Below are positions 8,484 to 19,900 of a stretch of DNA of 64,000 nucleotides, one piece after another. How positions within the stretch are numbered: position 1 is the stretch's first letter; every line of letters starts with the position of its first letter. The DNA comes from Scatomorpha sp964367935 (lineage in GTDB: Bacteria > Bacillota > Clostridia > Oscillospirales > Oscillospiraceae). A model generated the notes under the pieces. The model was not told the origin of the DNA. It saw nothing but the letters and a program-made list of their open reading frames with translations, and made no database searches. Where the stretch lies: NCBI GenBank assembly GCA_964367935.1, contig CAYIYZ010000005.1, positions 100,114-164,113 of the forward strand. Reading direction: 5' to 3'. Both the position numbers and the translations under genes were made by a program.

Positions 8484-9716
8484 CTATATACTCCCATCCC
8501 ATATTCTCACATCTATGCCGCCGTTAACTTCGTCAAACGCCGGGTCATACACCAAATGTAAGTTTTCAAGTCCTCTCTCAAACTCCAAGTACGCCCACTC
8601 ATTTAATACACTGCCCTCGCCGCTCTCATAGCCCGACATCATCGCACGTATATCGCAGACCTTCACGCCCCTACCCTCACTGTAAATACCAAAGCGGTGA
8701 AAGTCAAATATCATCAGTGGCTTATACGACACATGTGTTATATACGCCTCACCTGTCAGATTATTCTTCTCAAGGCTTATATCCACACAGGCCGACAGCG
8801 GTTCATAGTCACCATCCATATTCGCAAAAAAGTTGCCGAGACTGTACACGATAAAACCCGTCTTTTCCACGCCGTCTATGTCCGTAAACTCTCGTAGTTC
8901 CATAGGCTGAGGCACATGCGGATGACTGCCCACAATGATATCCACGCCATTATAAAAGAAATAGTCCGACAGTTGTTCCTGATACTCTATAGGCTCTAAA
9001 TAATACTCATAGCCCCAGTGAAGCTGCATTACTATAAAGTCAGTTTCGAGAGCCCTCGCCGCCGCAAGATCTGAGTCTAAGCCTTCATAGTCTACATGCA
9101 GTGGGTTTACACTCTTATAGTCCGTAAATATCGTGTTGACCGCATAATCGAAATTATCTATGTCCATGCCGTTCGTGCCATAGGTATACGCCATAAACGC
9201 CACACTCACCCCATTTATGTCCTTGACGACTATACCGTTATTCTCATCGCGTTCCTCCTGTGAACGATAGGTGCCCACGTGGTCAAGACCCTGCTCGTCA
9301 AGTATATCCAATGTGCGGTAGAGACCTGCCTCAAGCCCGTCCATAGCGTGATTACTTGCCGTATTTATAAGGTCAAAACCAACGTCCTTGAGGCCCGTCG
9401 CAAGCTCCCCGGGCGTCTTGAACATAGGGTAGCCCGTGTAGTACTGTACATCGGGAAAACTCGTCTCTATAGTGCATATGCTGTAGTCAGACTCACTGAG
9501 TGCCTGCCTCACACCGTCGAAAAACGGTGCATAGTCATAGCCCTCGTCCGTCATCGCCTCTGCATTTATTCTATCGTGTATCACTATATCCCCGAAAACG
9601 CTCAGCTTCGCTGTACTGAGCACCTCCACCTCTACCGTAAGTTCCTCTAGCTGTGACACATTTGCATAAACACTGAGAAATAGTATTATATTCGCAAGCA
9701 TTTTTACTACAGACAT
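8484..9716 (-). CDS. CapA family protein (metallophosphatase-like fold)
   Basis: 410 aa. A hydrophobic N-terminus (about 5-20) suggests a signal anchor and an outside location. The core matches the CapA/PGA_cap family: V-F-G-D-I-V-I-H-D near the start, E-T-S-F-P, a T-A-S-N-H-A-M-D-G motif, Q-L-H-W-G-Y-E and G-S-H-P-H-V-P-Q-P, which are the family's putative metal-site segments. CapA proteins take part in poly-gamma-glutamate capsule production, but many family members outside cap operons have unknown substrates. No capB, capC or capD lies nearby, so a role in capsule is not shown. It heads a short operon with the DUF3592 gene. Confidence 0.88.
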   Translation of the reverse strand: MSVVKMLANIILFLSVYANVSQLEELTVEVEVLSTAKLSVFGDIVIHDRINAEAMTDEGYDYAPFFDGVRQALSESDYSICTIETSFPDVQYYTGYPMFKTPGELATGLKDVGFDLINTASNHAMDGLEAGLYRTLDILDEQGLDHVGTYRSQEERDENNGIVVKDINGVSVAFMAYTYGTNGMDIDNFDYAVNTIFTDYKSVNPLHVDYEGLDSDLAAARALETDFIVMQLHWGYEYYLEPIEYQEQLSDYFFYNGVDIIVGSHPHVPQPMELREFTDIDGVEKTGFIVYSLGNFFANMDGDYEPLSACVDISLEKNNLTGEAYITHVSYKPLMIFDFHRFGIYSEGRGVKVCDIRAMMSGYESGEGSVLNEWAYLEFERGLENLHLVYDPAFDEVNGGIDVRIWDGSI

Positions 9717-9793
9717 GCTCTTCGCTCCCCCATCTCGACCTTTTCTCTTTACTTATTATAATACATTTCTTTAAGTAGCGCAAACAGATATGC

Positions 9794-9822
9794 TTGTAAT
9801 TTAGGAAAATTTGTGTTATACT
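9794..9822 (+). promoter_or_regulatory. Sigma-A promoter of the 9859 gene
   Basis: TTGTAA at 9794-9799 and TATACT at 9817-9822 are separated by 17 bases. The -10 lies inside the 5' extension of the downstream frame, which shows that translation cannot begin at the ATG at 9811 and supports the ATG at 9859. Confidence 0.75.
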
Positions 9823-9858
9823 CTGCGTATAAAAAGTTTGTATAAGAGGAGCACCGTC

Positions 9859-10530
9859 ATGAATATATCAAATGTACAGGGCGCAAGTGCCTACAGTAGT
9901 ATAGCAAGCACAAATGCCGACGCTGTGGCTAAGAGCTCTCAGAATACGCTTATTGAGGAAAGTGCTAAAAATGTTGACACTTTCAATAAGTCCGAGGCCG
10001 AGACGGAGAGTGTTACATATGCTCCGCCCAAGAAGCTCACGCAGGCACAGTTAGAGGAAATTAACAGGCAATCACTCGAAAACAATCTTAAGTTTCTTGC
10101 GGACATGGTGGGTGAAAATATCAGTGCGCAGTCAGCTCAGGTTTCAAGCTACTACGACGGCTTTGAGCTGAGTGAGGACAGCACTGCCCTCTTAACCGAG
10201 ATATTCGGCAGTTTAGAGGCGGCTTTGCCCGTCCCTGCCACCACTGCCGAGGGCGCACTTGCGGACATTTCAGAGGGCGGAGCCTACTCTGTTGAGGCTG
10301 TGTCCGATAGGATAATGACCATGGCTAACTTCTTTGCCGACGGTGACCTTGACGTGCTCGCTGAAATGAAAGATGCTGTCATGAAGGGCTTCGAGGAGGC
10401 GGGTCTCAATTTGGAGACCGGTGAGGGTATGCCCGACATCACCATGGATACATATGAGCATGTAATGAAGGAGTTTGACAGCTTGTTAAACCCCGAAACG
10501 CAGGAAGTCCCTGCCGAAACCGAGAAGTAG
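9859..10530 (+). CDS. Hypothetical protein, 223 aa (DUF5610-like C-terminus)
   Basis: The ATG at 9859 has AAGAGGAG at about 9844-9851 and a good promoter just upstream. The product starts M-N-I-S-N-V-Q-G, has a Ser/Ala/Thr-rich disordered N-terminal third, then mostly helical acidic sequence. The final part (about residues 140-215, with M-T-M-A-N-F-F-A-D-G and M-K-G-F-E-E-A-G) resembles the DUF5610 family as I remember it; this needs a profile search. There is no signal peptide. It is monocistronic, with its own terminator. The function is unknown. Confidence 0.75.
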   Translation: MNISNVQGASAYSSIASTNADAVAKSSQNTLIEESAKNVDTFNKSEAETESVTYAPPKKLTQAQLEEINRQSLENNLKFLADMVGENISAQSAQVSSYYDGFELSEDSTALLTEIFGSLEAALPVPATTAEGALADISEGGAYSVEAVSDRIMTMANFFADGDLDVLAEMKDAVMKGFEEAGLNLETGEGMPDITMDTYEHVMKEFDSLLNPETQEVPAETEK

Positions 10531-10542
10531 AGATGAATTCAT

Positions 10543-10580
10543 AAATCCACAGCCGCATTGTACGGCTGTGGATTTTTTAG
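10543..10580 (+). terminator. Terminator after the 9859 gene
   Basis: A 13-bp perfect stem (10543-10555 with 10563-10575), a 7-base loop and a run of T follow the stop at 10530 by 12 bases. Confidence 0.92.
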
Positions 10581-10620
10581 TTAATAAAATGACGCTCATG
10601 GTGCAATCTACTCTTGTTTA

Positions 10621-10636
10621 ATTTAGTATACTAAAT
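10621..10636. promoter_or_regulatory. 16-bp perfect palindrome, possible operator
   Basis: ATTTAGTATACTAAAT reads the same on both strands and contains TATACT, a possible -10 for the SnoaL-like gene that starts at 10677. A dyad on a -10 hexamer is typical of a repressor site; the regulator is not identifiable here. Confidence 0.4.
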
Positions 10637-10676
10637 ATACCGTAGGGCGGTAAAAAAATATAAAGGAGCTGAAATC

Positions 10677-11177
10677 ATGTCAGAAGAATTGAAAATGCTA
10701 TTAGCCAAGGAAGCCATCAGAGACCAAATTTACACCTATTGTCGTGCACTCGACAGAATTGACAATGAACTGGGTTACTCGGTCTTTGCCGAGGACAGTG
10801 AGGTCAATTACGGGCCCACTTTCCCCAAAGGAACAGGTCGACAATTCATAGACGAAATGCTTAACCAGCATAGAAATATGATTTCGACCCACCATATGAT
10901 GACCAATATTCTCATCGAGATTGACGGTGACAGAGCAAAGAGTGAGACCTACATGTACGCCGCCTGTAAGTTCCCCTCAAAGGACGACAGCACCTTCACT
11001 GTTGAGGCTCGTTGCCGTGACATTGACCTGTGGGAATGTCGTGAGGGTAAGTGGCTGATTGTTAAGCGCATTGTGGCAGGCGACAACACGAGGATATTGT
11101 CACGCTACAAGGATCTGCCTAACTATAACTGCGGTCGTGACGACAAGACTGACCCTTGCTACACTGTAAATTTATAA
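10677..11177 (+). CDS. SnoaL-like / NTF2-fold protein
   Basis: 166 aa, with AAGGAG 9 bases before the ATG. The pattern matches SnoaL-like polyketide-cyclase/dehydratase proteins: a helical start (K-E-A-I-R-D-Q-I-Y-T-Y-C-R-A-L-D-R), F-A-E-D-S-E-V-N-Y-G, the S-T-H-H-M-M-T-N motif with paired His, then strands ending W-L-I-V-K-R. The Tyr, Asp and His in these positions form the acid-base centre in characterised members such as bile-acid dehydratases and scytalone-dehydratase-like enzymes, but the substrate here cannot be told. It is monocistronic, with a palindromic promoter region and its own terminator. No steroid or polyketide genes lie nearby. Confidence 0.83.
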   Translation: MSEELKMLLAKEAIRDQIYTYCRALDRIDNELGYSVFAEDSEVNYGPTFPKGTGRQFIDEMLNQHRNMISTHHMMTNILIEIDGDRAKSETYMYAACKFPSKDDSTFTVEARCRDIDLWECREGKWLIVKRIVAGDNTRILSRYKDLPNYNCGRDDKTDPCYTVNL

Positions 11178-11190
11178 GTTTTTCCTTTAG

Positions 11191-11225
11191 AGGTCGTGAG
11201 GCTATTTCGCCTTACGACCTTTTTT
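11191..11225 (+). terminator. Terminator after the SnoaL-like gene
   Basis: A 12-bp stem (11191-11202 with 11209-11220, one G-T pair) is followed by a run of T. Confidence 0.9.
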
Positions 11226-11300
11226 CGGCTCTGATTTGCATGTATTGCTATTTTTTATTTACAATGCTATAATATCAGAAAAAATTATCGGGGGATTAAT

Positions 11301-12662
11301 ATGCCCAACACTGAACGTGACACGAATGATCAAACTCGTAAAAACAAAATACAATCTGCTTATAATTTTTTCAGGCTGCTATTCGTTTTTTTACTTGCAG
11401 GCCTGTTTATTATCACCGCTTTTTTGAGGGTAGATGATTGGTCTGATGAGCAGTCGTCACGGCCGCTCACAGGAACAAAGTCAGCGGCAAATGTTTTAAG
11501 AGACGACAGTGTTCTTTTAGTGCGTCCCACTCCGACACCAACACCCACGCCGACACCTACGTCAGCTCCTAGCACGACACCCGAACCTGTACCCACCGAG
11601 GACTTAAATGCACAGCCTGTGCCTGCACTGGCCCCTATTTTACCGCAAGCTGAGCAAGGGTATATAACGGAAATTACACATAGCGCCTTTGAATTGCCCA
11701 TCATAAATGCAACGGGCTACACCGCTGTGGACACTGACATAATGTCCGATGCTACAGGCACAAGTGCGGTAGGATCCATTAATGCCGGACAAGCATTTAA
11801 AATACTCGCCGAACACGGATCTTGGTGGTACATTGAGTTTAACGACGCCGTTGGTTGGGTGGACAGTAACATCTGTTTTATAAATTTACCCGATGTTGTC
11901 CCGTCTATCGTATACAACATTACAAATTCATCTGCTTCACTCTACATGAGTTCGGGCTTTGAGCTACCCGACATAACAGGTCATGCACTATACAATAGTT
12001 TGTCATATAACGAGCGACTTGAGCGCGAGCATTACGTCGTGCCTGTTCTCTACCCCATGGCAAAGAAAATCTCGGAGGCACAACAGCTTGCACTCTCCGA
12101 GGGTAACACACTTATTATTTTCGAAGTGTATCGACCACAGGCAACTCAAGTACGGATAGCAGACACTTTGCAGTCACTTTCCGAGAGTAATGCGGACGTT
12201 CACAGTGGTATAAACACTGAGCCTTGGACTGTGGATTGGTTTGTCGCCAGTGGCATTTCTTACCATCAAAAGGGAATCGCCATAGACGTCAGCCTCGCTG
12301 CTGTCGAGAAAGCCGAGACAAGGTATGCTGGCAATTACGCATACACGGCGGTTACGGAGTACACGCCCTACACCATGCCCACAGACATGCACGAGCTGAG
12401 TGCAAGCGCCGCCGCTTTCACCACTGCCGTCGAGGCATCGTCCGAGACCGATTGGCTAAGCGCTTCGCTTGCAGAGAGCATGAACGAACCATCAATAACG
12501 CTACAAGGCTATTGTACAGAAGCAGGACTCACCCCCTTAGCATCCGAATGGTGGCATTTTAATGACCTTGAAACAGCTGCACTTGTCGGCGAGCTCACAA
12601 GTAGAGGTGACTTCACACTATCGCAATGCCTGAGCGAAGCACCGCCGACTGTCGAGGGGTAA
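11301..12662 (+). CDS. SH3-domain, M15-type D-Ala-D-Ala peptidase, membrane-anchored
   Basis: 453 aa. A cytosolic N-terminus and a membrane helix (about 23-42) are followed by a Thr-Pro repeat linker (77-100), a bacterial SH3-like domain (about 137-197, with G-S-W-W-Y-I-E-F and V-G-W-V) and a peptidase M15 domain (about 205-450). Zinc and catalytic residues are visible: S-x-H-x-x-G-x-A-x-D with His322 and Asp329, E-W-W-H-F with Glu416 and His419, and Arg278 in E-V-Y-R-P. This is the pattern of VanX/VanY-type D,D-dipeptidases and D,D-carboxypeptidases that trim peptidoglycan stem peptides outside the cell. The SH3 domain would hold it on the wall. No vanHA genes are nearby, so a housekeeping wall role is more likely than glycopeptide resistance. 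Confidence 0.88.
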   Translation: MPNTERDTNDQTRKNKIQSAYNFFRLLFVFLLAGLFIITAFLRVDDWSDEQSSRPLTGTKSAANVLRDDSVLLVRPTPTPTPTPTPTSAPSTTPEPVPTEDLNAQPVPALAPILPQAEQGYITEITHSAFELPIINATGYTAVDTDIMSDATGTSAVGSINAGQAFKILAEHGSWWYIEFNDAVGWVDSNICFINLPDVVPSIVYNITNSSASLYMSSGFELPDITGHALYNSLSYNERLEREHYVVPVLYPMAKKISEAQQLALSEGNTLIIFEVYRPQATQVRIADTLQSLSESNADVHSGINTEPWTVDWFVASGISYHQKGIAIDVSLAAVEKAETRYAGNYAYTAVTEYTPYTMPTDMHELSASAAAFTTAVEASSETDWLSASLAESMNEPSITLQGYCTEAGLTPLASEWWHFNDLETAALVGELTSRGDFTLSQCLSEAPPTVEG

Positions 12663-12692
12663 TGTAAACAACATTAAACTTGGAGGTGCGAT

Positions 12693-13847
12693 ATGAGATT
12701 TGCTATGATTATTTTCAGTATGTTCACTGCTCTTATGATAGGCGGCGGGCAGGATGACGCTGTGGTTTTGACGCAAAATTCGGGCGTCTCTGCAAGCGTG
12801 TTGAGTAATGCCGAATTTGCCGAAACATGGCAGAACCGCTTACAGGACACCGATTATTCTTACAGTTTCAATTCAGTCGAGCACGGAGACGTGCTAAACT
12901 TCGGCTATGATTATGCGCCCTCACCTCATCCATATGAGAACTCTCTCGTGAGCACGGAATTTGCACTTTCCGAGGACGGTACACTCTATATTTTCATGCG
13001 AGGTGTGGGTATCGCTGTATTTTCGGTTTCGGGCGAATATATCGAAACCATAACCTTTCCCGACCTCGAAGACAGCTACACCTACACTAACATGAGCTTA
13101 GATGAGCTTGGCGGAAACATGTACTTTCAAGCTTTCACGCCATCTTTAGAGGGCGATGATACCTACTTAGTAAAGCTCAGCCTACACGATCACACCCTGA
13201 CAAAGTACAATACAACAGGCACAGTTTTGAACGGAGCACTTGTCAGAGCCGTAAGCGGTACTCTGTACATTCATTATAACAACAGCTACTACACTCTGAG
13301 CATTGACGGTGACGTTTATAGTTTGGAGACGGAGTTTCAGAGTATAGACCCGTGGGTAAGTCTGCCTGACGAGCTGCGGGGCATGTACTTTCCTTTTAGG
13401 GCTAACGCTGTGAGTGACGCTGCGGATATGTTTGAAATTGTACTGTACGATGAACAGGGCGAGGGTGCAAAGTATGTATACAGTAATGAGAACAGGGTGC
13501 TTAGCCAGGAGAAAGTTAATGGCGTCGCTCCGTGGTCACAACTGAGCGTACGCAGTATGTACATGAGCGAGACGCCCGACGAGTTTTTCATATGGCTCAA
13601 AGAGGACATCATGGGCAAAAACGCTACGTTTCAAGATACGGTCACCGAGAGCTATGAGCACATGTTGCGCATAGATGCACAGGGTACAATTTCAGCTCTC
13701 TGCGAGGTGCCGAGCGAGCTACACCACATAAGAGACGCTCAGGACGCTTACATCATGACAAACGACGGCGGGACCATACACATAGCGAAAATAGAGTATT
13801 TTCTGAGTGATTGGCAGGACAATGACATTTTTGTGAGAGTGTCGTAA
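12693..13847 (+). CDS. Secreted beta-rich hypothetical protein
   Basis: 384 aa with GGAGG before the ATG, 30 bases after the M15 peptidase gene and probably in the same operon. Residues 1-20 form a signal peptide without a lipobox Cys. The rest is rich in alternating hydrophobic strands with repeated elements of the type D-G-T-L-Y-I-F, G-G-N-M-Y-F and S-G-T-L-Y-I, as in beta-propeller proteins, but no catalytic motif. Its partner suggests a cell-surface role near the wall, possibly sensing or scaffolding. I do not recognise a family. Confidence 0.78.
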   Translation: MRFAMIIFSMFTALMIGGGQDDAVVLTQNSGVSASVLSNAEFAETWQNRLQDTDYSYSFNSVEHGDVLNFGYDYAPSPHPYENSLVSTEFALSEDGTLYIFMRGVGIAVFSVSGEYIETITFPDLEDSYTYTNMSLDELGGNMYFQAFTPSLEGDDTYLVKLSLHDHTLTKYNTTGTVLNGALVRAVSGTLYIHYNNSYYTLSIDGDVYSLETEFQSIDPWVSLPDELRGMYFPFRANAVSDAADMFEIVLYDEQGEGAKYVYSNENRVLSQEKVNGVAPWSQLSVRSMYMSETPDEFFIWLKEDIMGKNATFQDTVTESYEHMLRIDAQGTISALCEVPSELHHIRDAQDAYIMTNDGGTIHIAKIEYFLSDWQDNDIFVRVS

Positions 13848-13857
13848 GTAAAACAGC

Positions 13858-13890
13858 AAACAACCGACGGATAATATCCGTCGGTTGTTT
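13858..13890. terminator. 15-bp stem terminator hairpin
   Basis: A perfect 15-bp stem (13858-13872 with 13876-13890) has a 3-base loop and T-rich sequence downstream on the plus strand. It ends the operon that closes at 13847. Confidence 0.9.
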
Positions 13891-13903
13891 ATTTATTTTG
13901 CGT

Positions 13904-13938
13904 AACACTATGGGGCGAAAGCCCCATAGTGTTTTTCT
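13904..13938. terminator. 13-bp stem hairpin with GAAA tetraloop
   Basis: A perfect stem (13904-13916 with 13921-13933) is closed by GAAA, a stable GNRA loop, with a T run on the plus side. It stands 7 bases before the stop end of the large minus-strand gene, so transcripts from both sides meet two hairpins in tandem. Confidence 0.85.
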
Positions 13939-13944
13939 TTGAAC

Positions 13945-16900
13945 TTATCCGAGATATCTCATTAGCATAGCTGCTATCTGCGCTCTGCCTGCTTCGCCCT
14001 GCGGTATAAGCATATTGTCCGTGCCCTCAATTATGCCCAGAGATGTCGCCCAGATCATGGCATCACGTGCCCAGTCGGACACCATATCCGCATCTCCGAA
14101 GTCAAGCACATCCGTTGTCAGCTCAGGACTGCCCGCATAACGATATAGCATAGTGGCAAACTGCTCACGAGTAATAAAGCCCTCAGGGTTCGTTCCGTCG
14201 GAAACCCCGTTCTCTATCGCCCATTCCATGCCTACCGTATACCATTCCGCTCCTGTAGATGTGTCCACTCCTGACATGCGTGCCAAGACCGTCCAGACCA
14301 TCGCACGGGTCATGAGACCCTCGGGGTCGAATGTAATCGCACTCGTGCCCTCAAATATGCCTGCTTCCACTACGTAGTTCACTGCGGCGAAATACCAAGC
14401 GTCCGCCGCCACGTCTACAAACCTACTCAAAGGTAGGGTCGGATCAACAATGGTAACGTCATCGTCATCATCGTTACCGCCGCCGCTGCCGCTGTTACCC
14501 GAGTTTCCGTTATTACCCGAATCTACGACCGTGACCGCTATATCATCCCTGTCACGTATACGTATTCTCGGGTATGTGTCAGCATAGCTATTGTCATACG
14601 ACGCCAGTCCCACGGCTTCTATGTCGTTTCCGACCGCTAAATTCTCTATAGTCTTTAGCTCCGTGATATAGCCGTCTATGAAAATCCTCGCCGTCTCGCC
14701 ACTTGCGTCCGTGTAGTATATGCTCTGCGGTATGCCCTCCGCTTCCACAATTCTCGTGATTTCACCCGAGACCTTTACAAGTGAGCCCAAAACGCTCATG
14801 TCATTAATCTGCGCCGCTGTGGCATCTATCGCAGTAGGCACTGTGCCCTCGCCTATCTTAGAAATCGATGTTACCTTCAGCTGACGCTCGCCTTGGTATG
14901 CACTAACCGTGCCCTTAACTTCGACTACATCGCCTGCCTTTAAGATATCTGCCACGGGGTGCAGATTTATGCCGCCCGTTGCGTCTTGTACATAGGCACT
15001 GTCAAAGAAGGCCGTGTCATCGTCATAACCCGTAGCATTCGAGGTCAATGTGCCACGGATAGCGAAGCTGTCGCCCAACTCTCCCGCATGTACCTCTGCA
15101 ATCGTCGAAATTACAACGGGATTTATGTGCTTTAACAGATTCTCTACAATAGTGTAGTTTGAATATGCCGGCGTGCCGTAGTTGTCAAGATCAGCCTGAA
15201 TTTCAAAGTTACTCATGAACACAGAACCTGAGGTGATAATCGTCGCCGTGTTTCCGTTATCATAGGTAATGCTTTCACTCGCCGCCGATAGGTACTTATT
15301 GTCGTACTTCGGAATTGTCACACCTGCAAAATTATCTCCGTCATTGTCTGTTGATTCGCCTGTCTCAAAGCTGTAGACCATGGCGCTCACACTGCTCGGC
15401 AGTGCACTCACAGGTGCGCCGTCCTGACCGACCGCATAAATCGTGGCTCCGCCATAGTTTGAATATACCTGAGAATCGACTATGCCCTGCATGAACATAT
15501 TCTCATCGTTAATTTCCGTCAGATACAGTCTCGGCGCTTGACCACCGTTATTAGTGTTGTCAATGAGCCCGTCGTCCGAAATTCTGAGACTTGAACCCAA
15601 AGCTTCCAAGATATCATTCTGCTGTGCCGCCATGTGGTCATCTTCCGGGAAGTCTTCATAGCGCTCGTAGTAATCGCTCCAACCTGTGACAACCACTATG
15701 TTGCCTGCCTCTGCAAAGGCTGTAATTGCATTTATTTCAGCCTCTGTCCAATTTTGATAGTCGTCGAGAAGCGAAGAACCGTCTCTGCGTGTCGGAGGTG
15801 TTAGGATAAGCATTTTATACTTATCATTTCCCGTTGCGGCTATTAATTCCGCCTCTGTATTTAGCTCCACCACTCGCACGTCATACTCTGCCGCAAGATT
15901 TGCGAAGTTACCCATGCTGTCTTTGTAGTTACCGTTTACATATTCATTGTAGTTCGAGGCGTCTATGCCCACATACACGAGCTTATCCGCATCACGGACA
16001 TTGAGCTCTACATTCTGACTGTAGATCTGTCCGTCCATCAAGACTTCAACCGTAATAGTCACTACACCGACTTCTGTCGGGGTGTACGCAAATGTATCGA
16101 CATGTGTGCTGTTTGTCGCAAGTGTCGCGCCGTTACCGCTTCCAATCTCCGTATCACCTATCTTATACGTGATGGAAGTCAGCTCTTTATCTTCGCTCTC
16201 ACTGTTAAACACCGTTGTCGTAAGCGTCAGCTCCTCGTCCGTCACGGGCATCTTCGTGCTCACTTCCACGGAGTTTATGCCCATAAGCGGTGCTGAGCCT
16301 ATCCAAACAGGTGCTGTGACTGCGATATTGAGGTCTGCCTGAGTTACACGTAGGTAGTAGTAGCCCTCTTTAACTTCATCAAGCGAGCCGTCCCATGTCA
16401 CGCTGTTGTCGCTGAAATCTTTAGACATCGCAACTCTACCGCTACCCGTTATAATCTCAATCTCGCTGATATTGTCGTTATTATCGGGGTCATAGACCGA
16501 GATAGCGAAGTCTATGGAATTGGGTACGTCCTCGATGATAGAGCCCATCATTTGACCGTTTATTTCAAAGTCAATCTCAAGATTCTTATCCTCTGTGGAG
16601 TACATCGCCCTTTGGCTCATCGCTGTCAAGAGGTCTTCTTCCGAATTACTCTCTGCTATAAATACCGTACGTGCGGTGTTTGCGTTACCCCAACCGCCCT
16701 TATGGTTATCTTGGTTATTTGTCGGGCCTACGTGCCAGCCCTTGTCAAGCGCAAGCGTATACTGCTCATAGCTCGGATAGTAGCCGCCCGCTCCCACTGC
16801 GCCCTCACCGTTTGCCACTTCTACCATGACCATCTTACTGTCATAGGCAGGTGTGTAGTACCCGAAGTCCGCAAAGTTACCGAAGGTCGTTCCCGGGTGG

Positions 16901-19900
16901 TTAAACTGCGAGAGGTTCGCCAAAGGATCATTACTTGCAATGAGCGCATCGTAATAAGCCTTCATGCCGTTATCGTCAGTCTTGGAATTCAATGTGCTGT
17001 TATTACGGCTGATTAGACCCTCCGAGTTAAAGGTGTTGATATGTCCGGGGCCGCCCGACCATGTCATCTCAAAGCCCGACAGCGCACTTACATCATTACC
17101 TGCTGCGTTAAAGTTGTCCACTGCCTCTGTATATTCGTCCCAAAGCGCTTTTGATGCCGCTGTCATTTGACTTGCATCATTTAACGCCTCTGCAGGGTTT
17201 GCCGCAGAGCTTGAGTCGAAGCTGTTCGAGTGGTCTGTAAACGCCACGAAGTCCACATTATCACTCGTCGGGATATTGTTGATATAGTTTAACGCACTCT
17301 CCAAAGTACCCGAACCGTCTGAATATGTGGTGTGCGAGTGGAGCTGACCGAAGTACTTGTCATACTCCGCCTCACCCACCGTGAAGCTCCATGTAATTGC
17401 GTCATATCTACCAGCTGTACCATCTATGGTTATTACCGACACAGTAACACTTACCTCGCCGTCCGCCAAATCTGCTGTCGGTGTATAGGTATAGTTGCCT
17501 GATACAGCGTCCTTTGTCATGTCTACGGCTGTGCCATCGCCTATTTTGATTTTAACACTCGGATTTTCACCCGCATTTTTAAGTGCAACTTCAAAGGTCG
17601 GTGTCTTGTCAGCACCCGTCTGGCTGTTTCTCAAAGGTGATACAACCTCAATTTGCGGAAGATTACTTACCATAACTGTGACTTGCCTGCTCGCTTCATT
17701 ACTGTTTGAAGAAGCGTCCGTCGCTGTTATCGTGAAGGTAAATCGGTCAATTGAGGCTGTGATATCTGCCCCGGAGACTGTATACTCATACTTTCCCGTG
17801 TCGGCATTTTTCGCCATATCGGCATTTACTACCTCACCGTTTATGTTGAGCTGAATTCCCACATAGCTCACACCGCTGACGTCAATTACACTTGCCGATA
17901 TTACATAGTCTTCGCCTACTTGTGCGTTAACTGAATCGTCGGGCAGTGTGATTGTCGGCGCTCCTTGGTCGTTTGCGAGCACGTATGCGCCCTCACCCGT
18001 TGCAAGCTGAACACTTGAATTGTAGGTGGAAACCATGGCGTACAGGTCAATCTCGTCGTTTGGCTCTATGCCCACGGGAATATCATACGCATCATAAATG
18101 TTAATTGTGCCCGTGCCGTCCGTTACAGGAGTGTTCCTTCCGCTTGCCTCACCGATAGTAACATCCTCTATTTTGATGTAACGACCGAGCATGTTTAAAC
18201 CGTTTGCCTTGACTTCTTCAACGGTATAAACCATAGCTTCCATTGGCTCTGCACTGTCCACTACGGACTTTGCACTCACTCCTGCAAGTTGCGGTGCGCC
18301 ATAGCGGATATAAAATGTACCTGTCATTGAAATTATATCGCCGATTACTGCGTCCTCGGGAGCAGAGCCGTACACGAACAGTGAATAGACCTGACCGTCT
18401 ATCACATCTTGCAGTACCGCATTTCCGTAGCTTGAGGTCGTATACACAAGCTGACCGACAACGGTTATTGCCGCACCGGAAGCTTGACTTGTTGCAGTCG
18501 AGCTTGCAAGTGCTTCTTCGATGTTCAGAACACTATCGTCAGTGAAAATAGTATCGTCATCATCCTTTATCGGATCTGCTACTACTGCGGGAAGCTTAAA
18601 GGTGAAGGTTGCAACTGCGCTGTCGTCCATTCCATCCTTCGTAGCCTTTACGTAGTAGGTGATGTCACCTGTGATTGTGACTTCACTGCCCTCTGTCCAC
18701 GCTATATTATCTGTGCTGTAATAAATTGTCGCACCCTCTGTTGCGGAGCTGAAGGTTACCTTTGTGCCGCTTGCCACTTCGCCGCTTTCGCTCGCTGTCG
18801 GTGTGGCGACGGTGGTCGAGGGTGTTACAACAGTGATGTCCGCTTCTGTTACGACATATAGCTGGTAGTTATCTCCAAATTGTCCAACTACGGCTGTAAC
18901 TGTTAAAACATCACCGACCAAAATTGTGTCGGGAATTTCGCCCTTATATGTTTTAATCGTGCTACCGTTTTGGCTCAGCGTCAGGTTGCCGTAAGTTTCG
19001 TCAATAGCGGTCACTTCAACGCTTGTTAACTTTATGCGCATGGACTCATAGTCCTCGCCTATATCCGCAATTTCTATTTCCTGTGCGGTAGGCAAAGTCT
19101 GTGTGCCTTGTTTTTCATAGTCCGTTGGATTGATTTGCTTTAGATTATTATATTCCCCAACAGTGCCAGTGACGACGTATTCATCGCCTATAGCTATGCC
19201 TGCCGGAGCATCACCATATATATTTATACCTGCTTCCGAGTCCTGTATGTATACGTTTTTACCATCTATGTATGTAACTATACCCTTAACCGCAACTGTA
19301 CCCTCTGCCATTTTTCTTGCCTCGGCTATTGCGGTTATTGACGGAATGGGAGGATCGGGCGGGTCAACGACATCGCCACCACTGTTCATGGGCGAGGGTG
19401 CGCCGACTGTGAAGTCTGCGCTGTTGTCATCCGTGTCCACGCCGGGCGTTGTGCGAGAAGCTGATTTTGTAGCTGAAAGTGTCCCTGTGGGGGCTGTGCC
19501 CTCATATTCATTTGCAGCACCAAAACCTACGAAGTCTACGACCGCTGTATCAGCAATGCCACTGATAGCATCGGTCTTATTCTCTACAAGTGCCACTTTT
19601 CCTTTTGTGCCGGACATGTTAATGCTGCCGCTTGCGTCAGGTGTTGGAAGCTCTGTTGTTCCACCACCGCCGGCTGAAAGCTGAATTAAATAGTAGCCGC
19701 CTGCTTTAATTGAGCCTGTTAGGGTAACTTTGTTGCTGCCAAAAGCACCACCTGACGCAGCATATTGAATTGACCAACCTGTCAAATCAACATCTGCACC
19801 TGTGGGGTTATAGAGCTCCACAAAGTCGCTTTTGTACTCGGCGCCAGAGTTTCCGCCACCGCCGTACACCTCATTGATTACCACATGGTCGGCCGCTTTT

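Noticed and set aside
9571..9783. 70-aa minus-strand frame at the start of the CapA gene
   Set aside because: It overlaps the CapA coding region in another frame and its start region lacks a ribosome-binding site.
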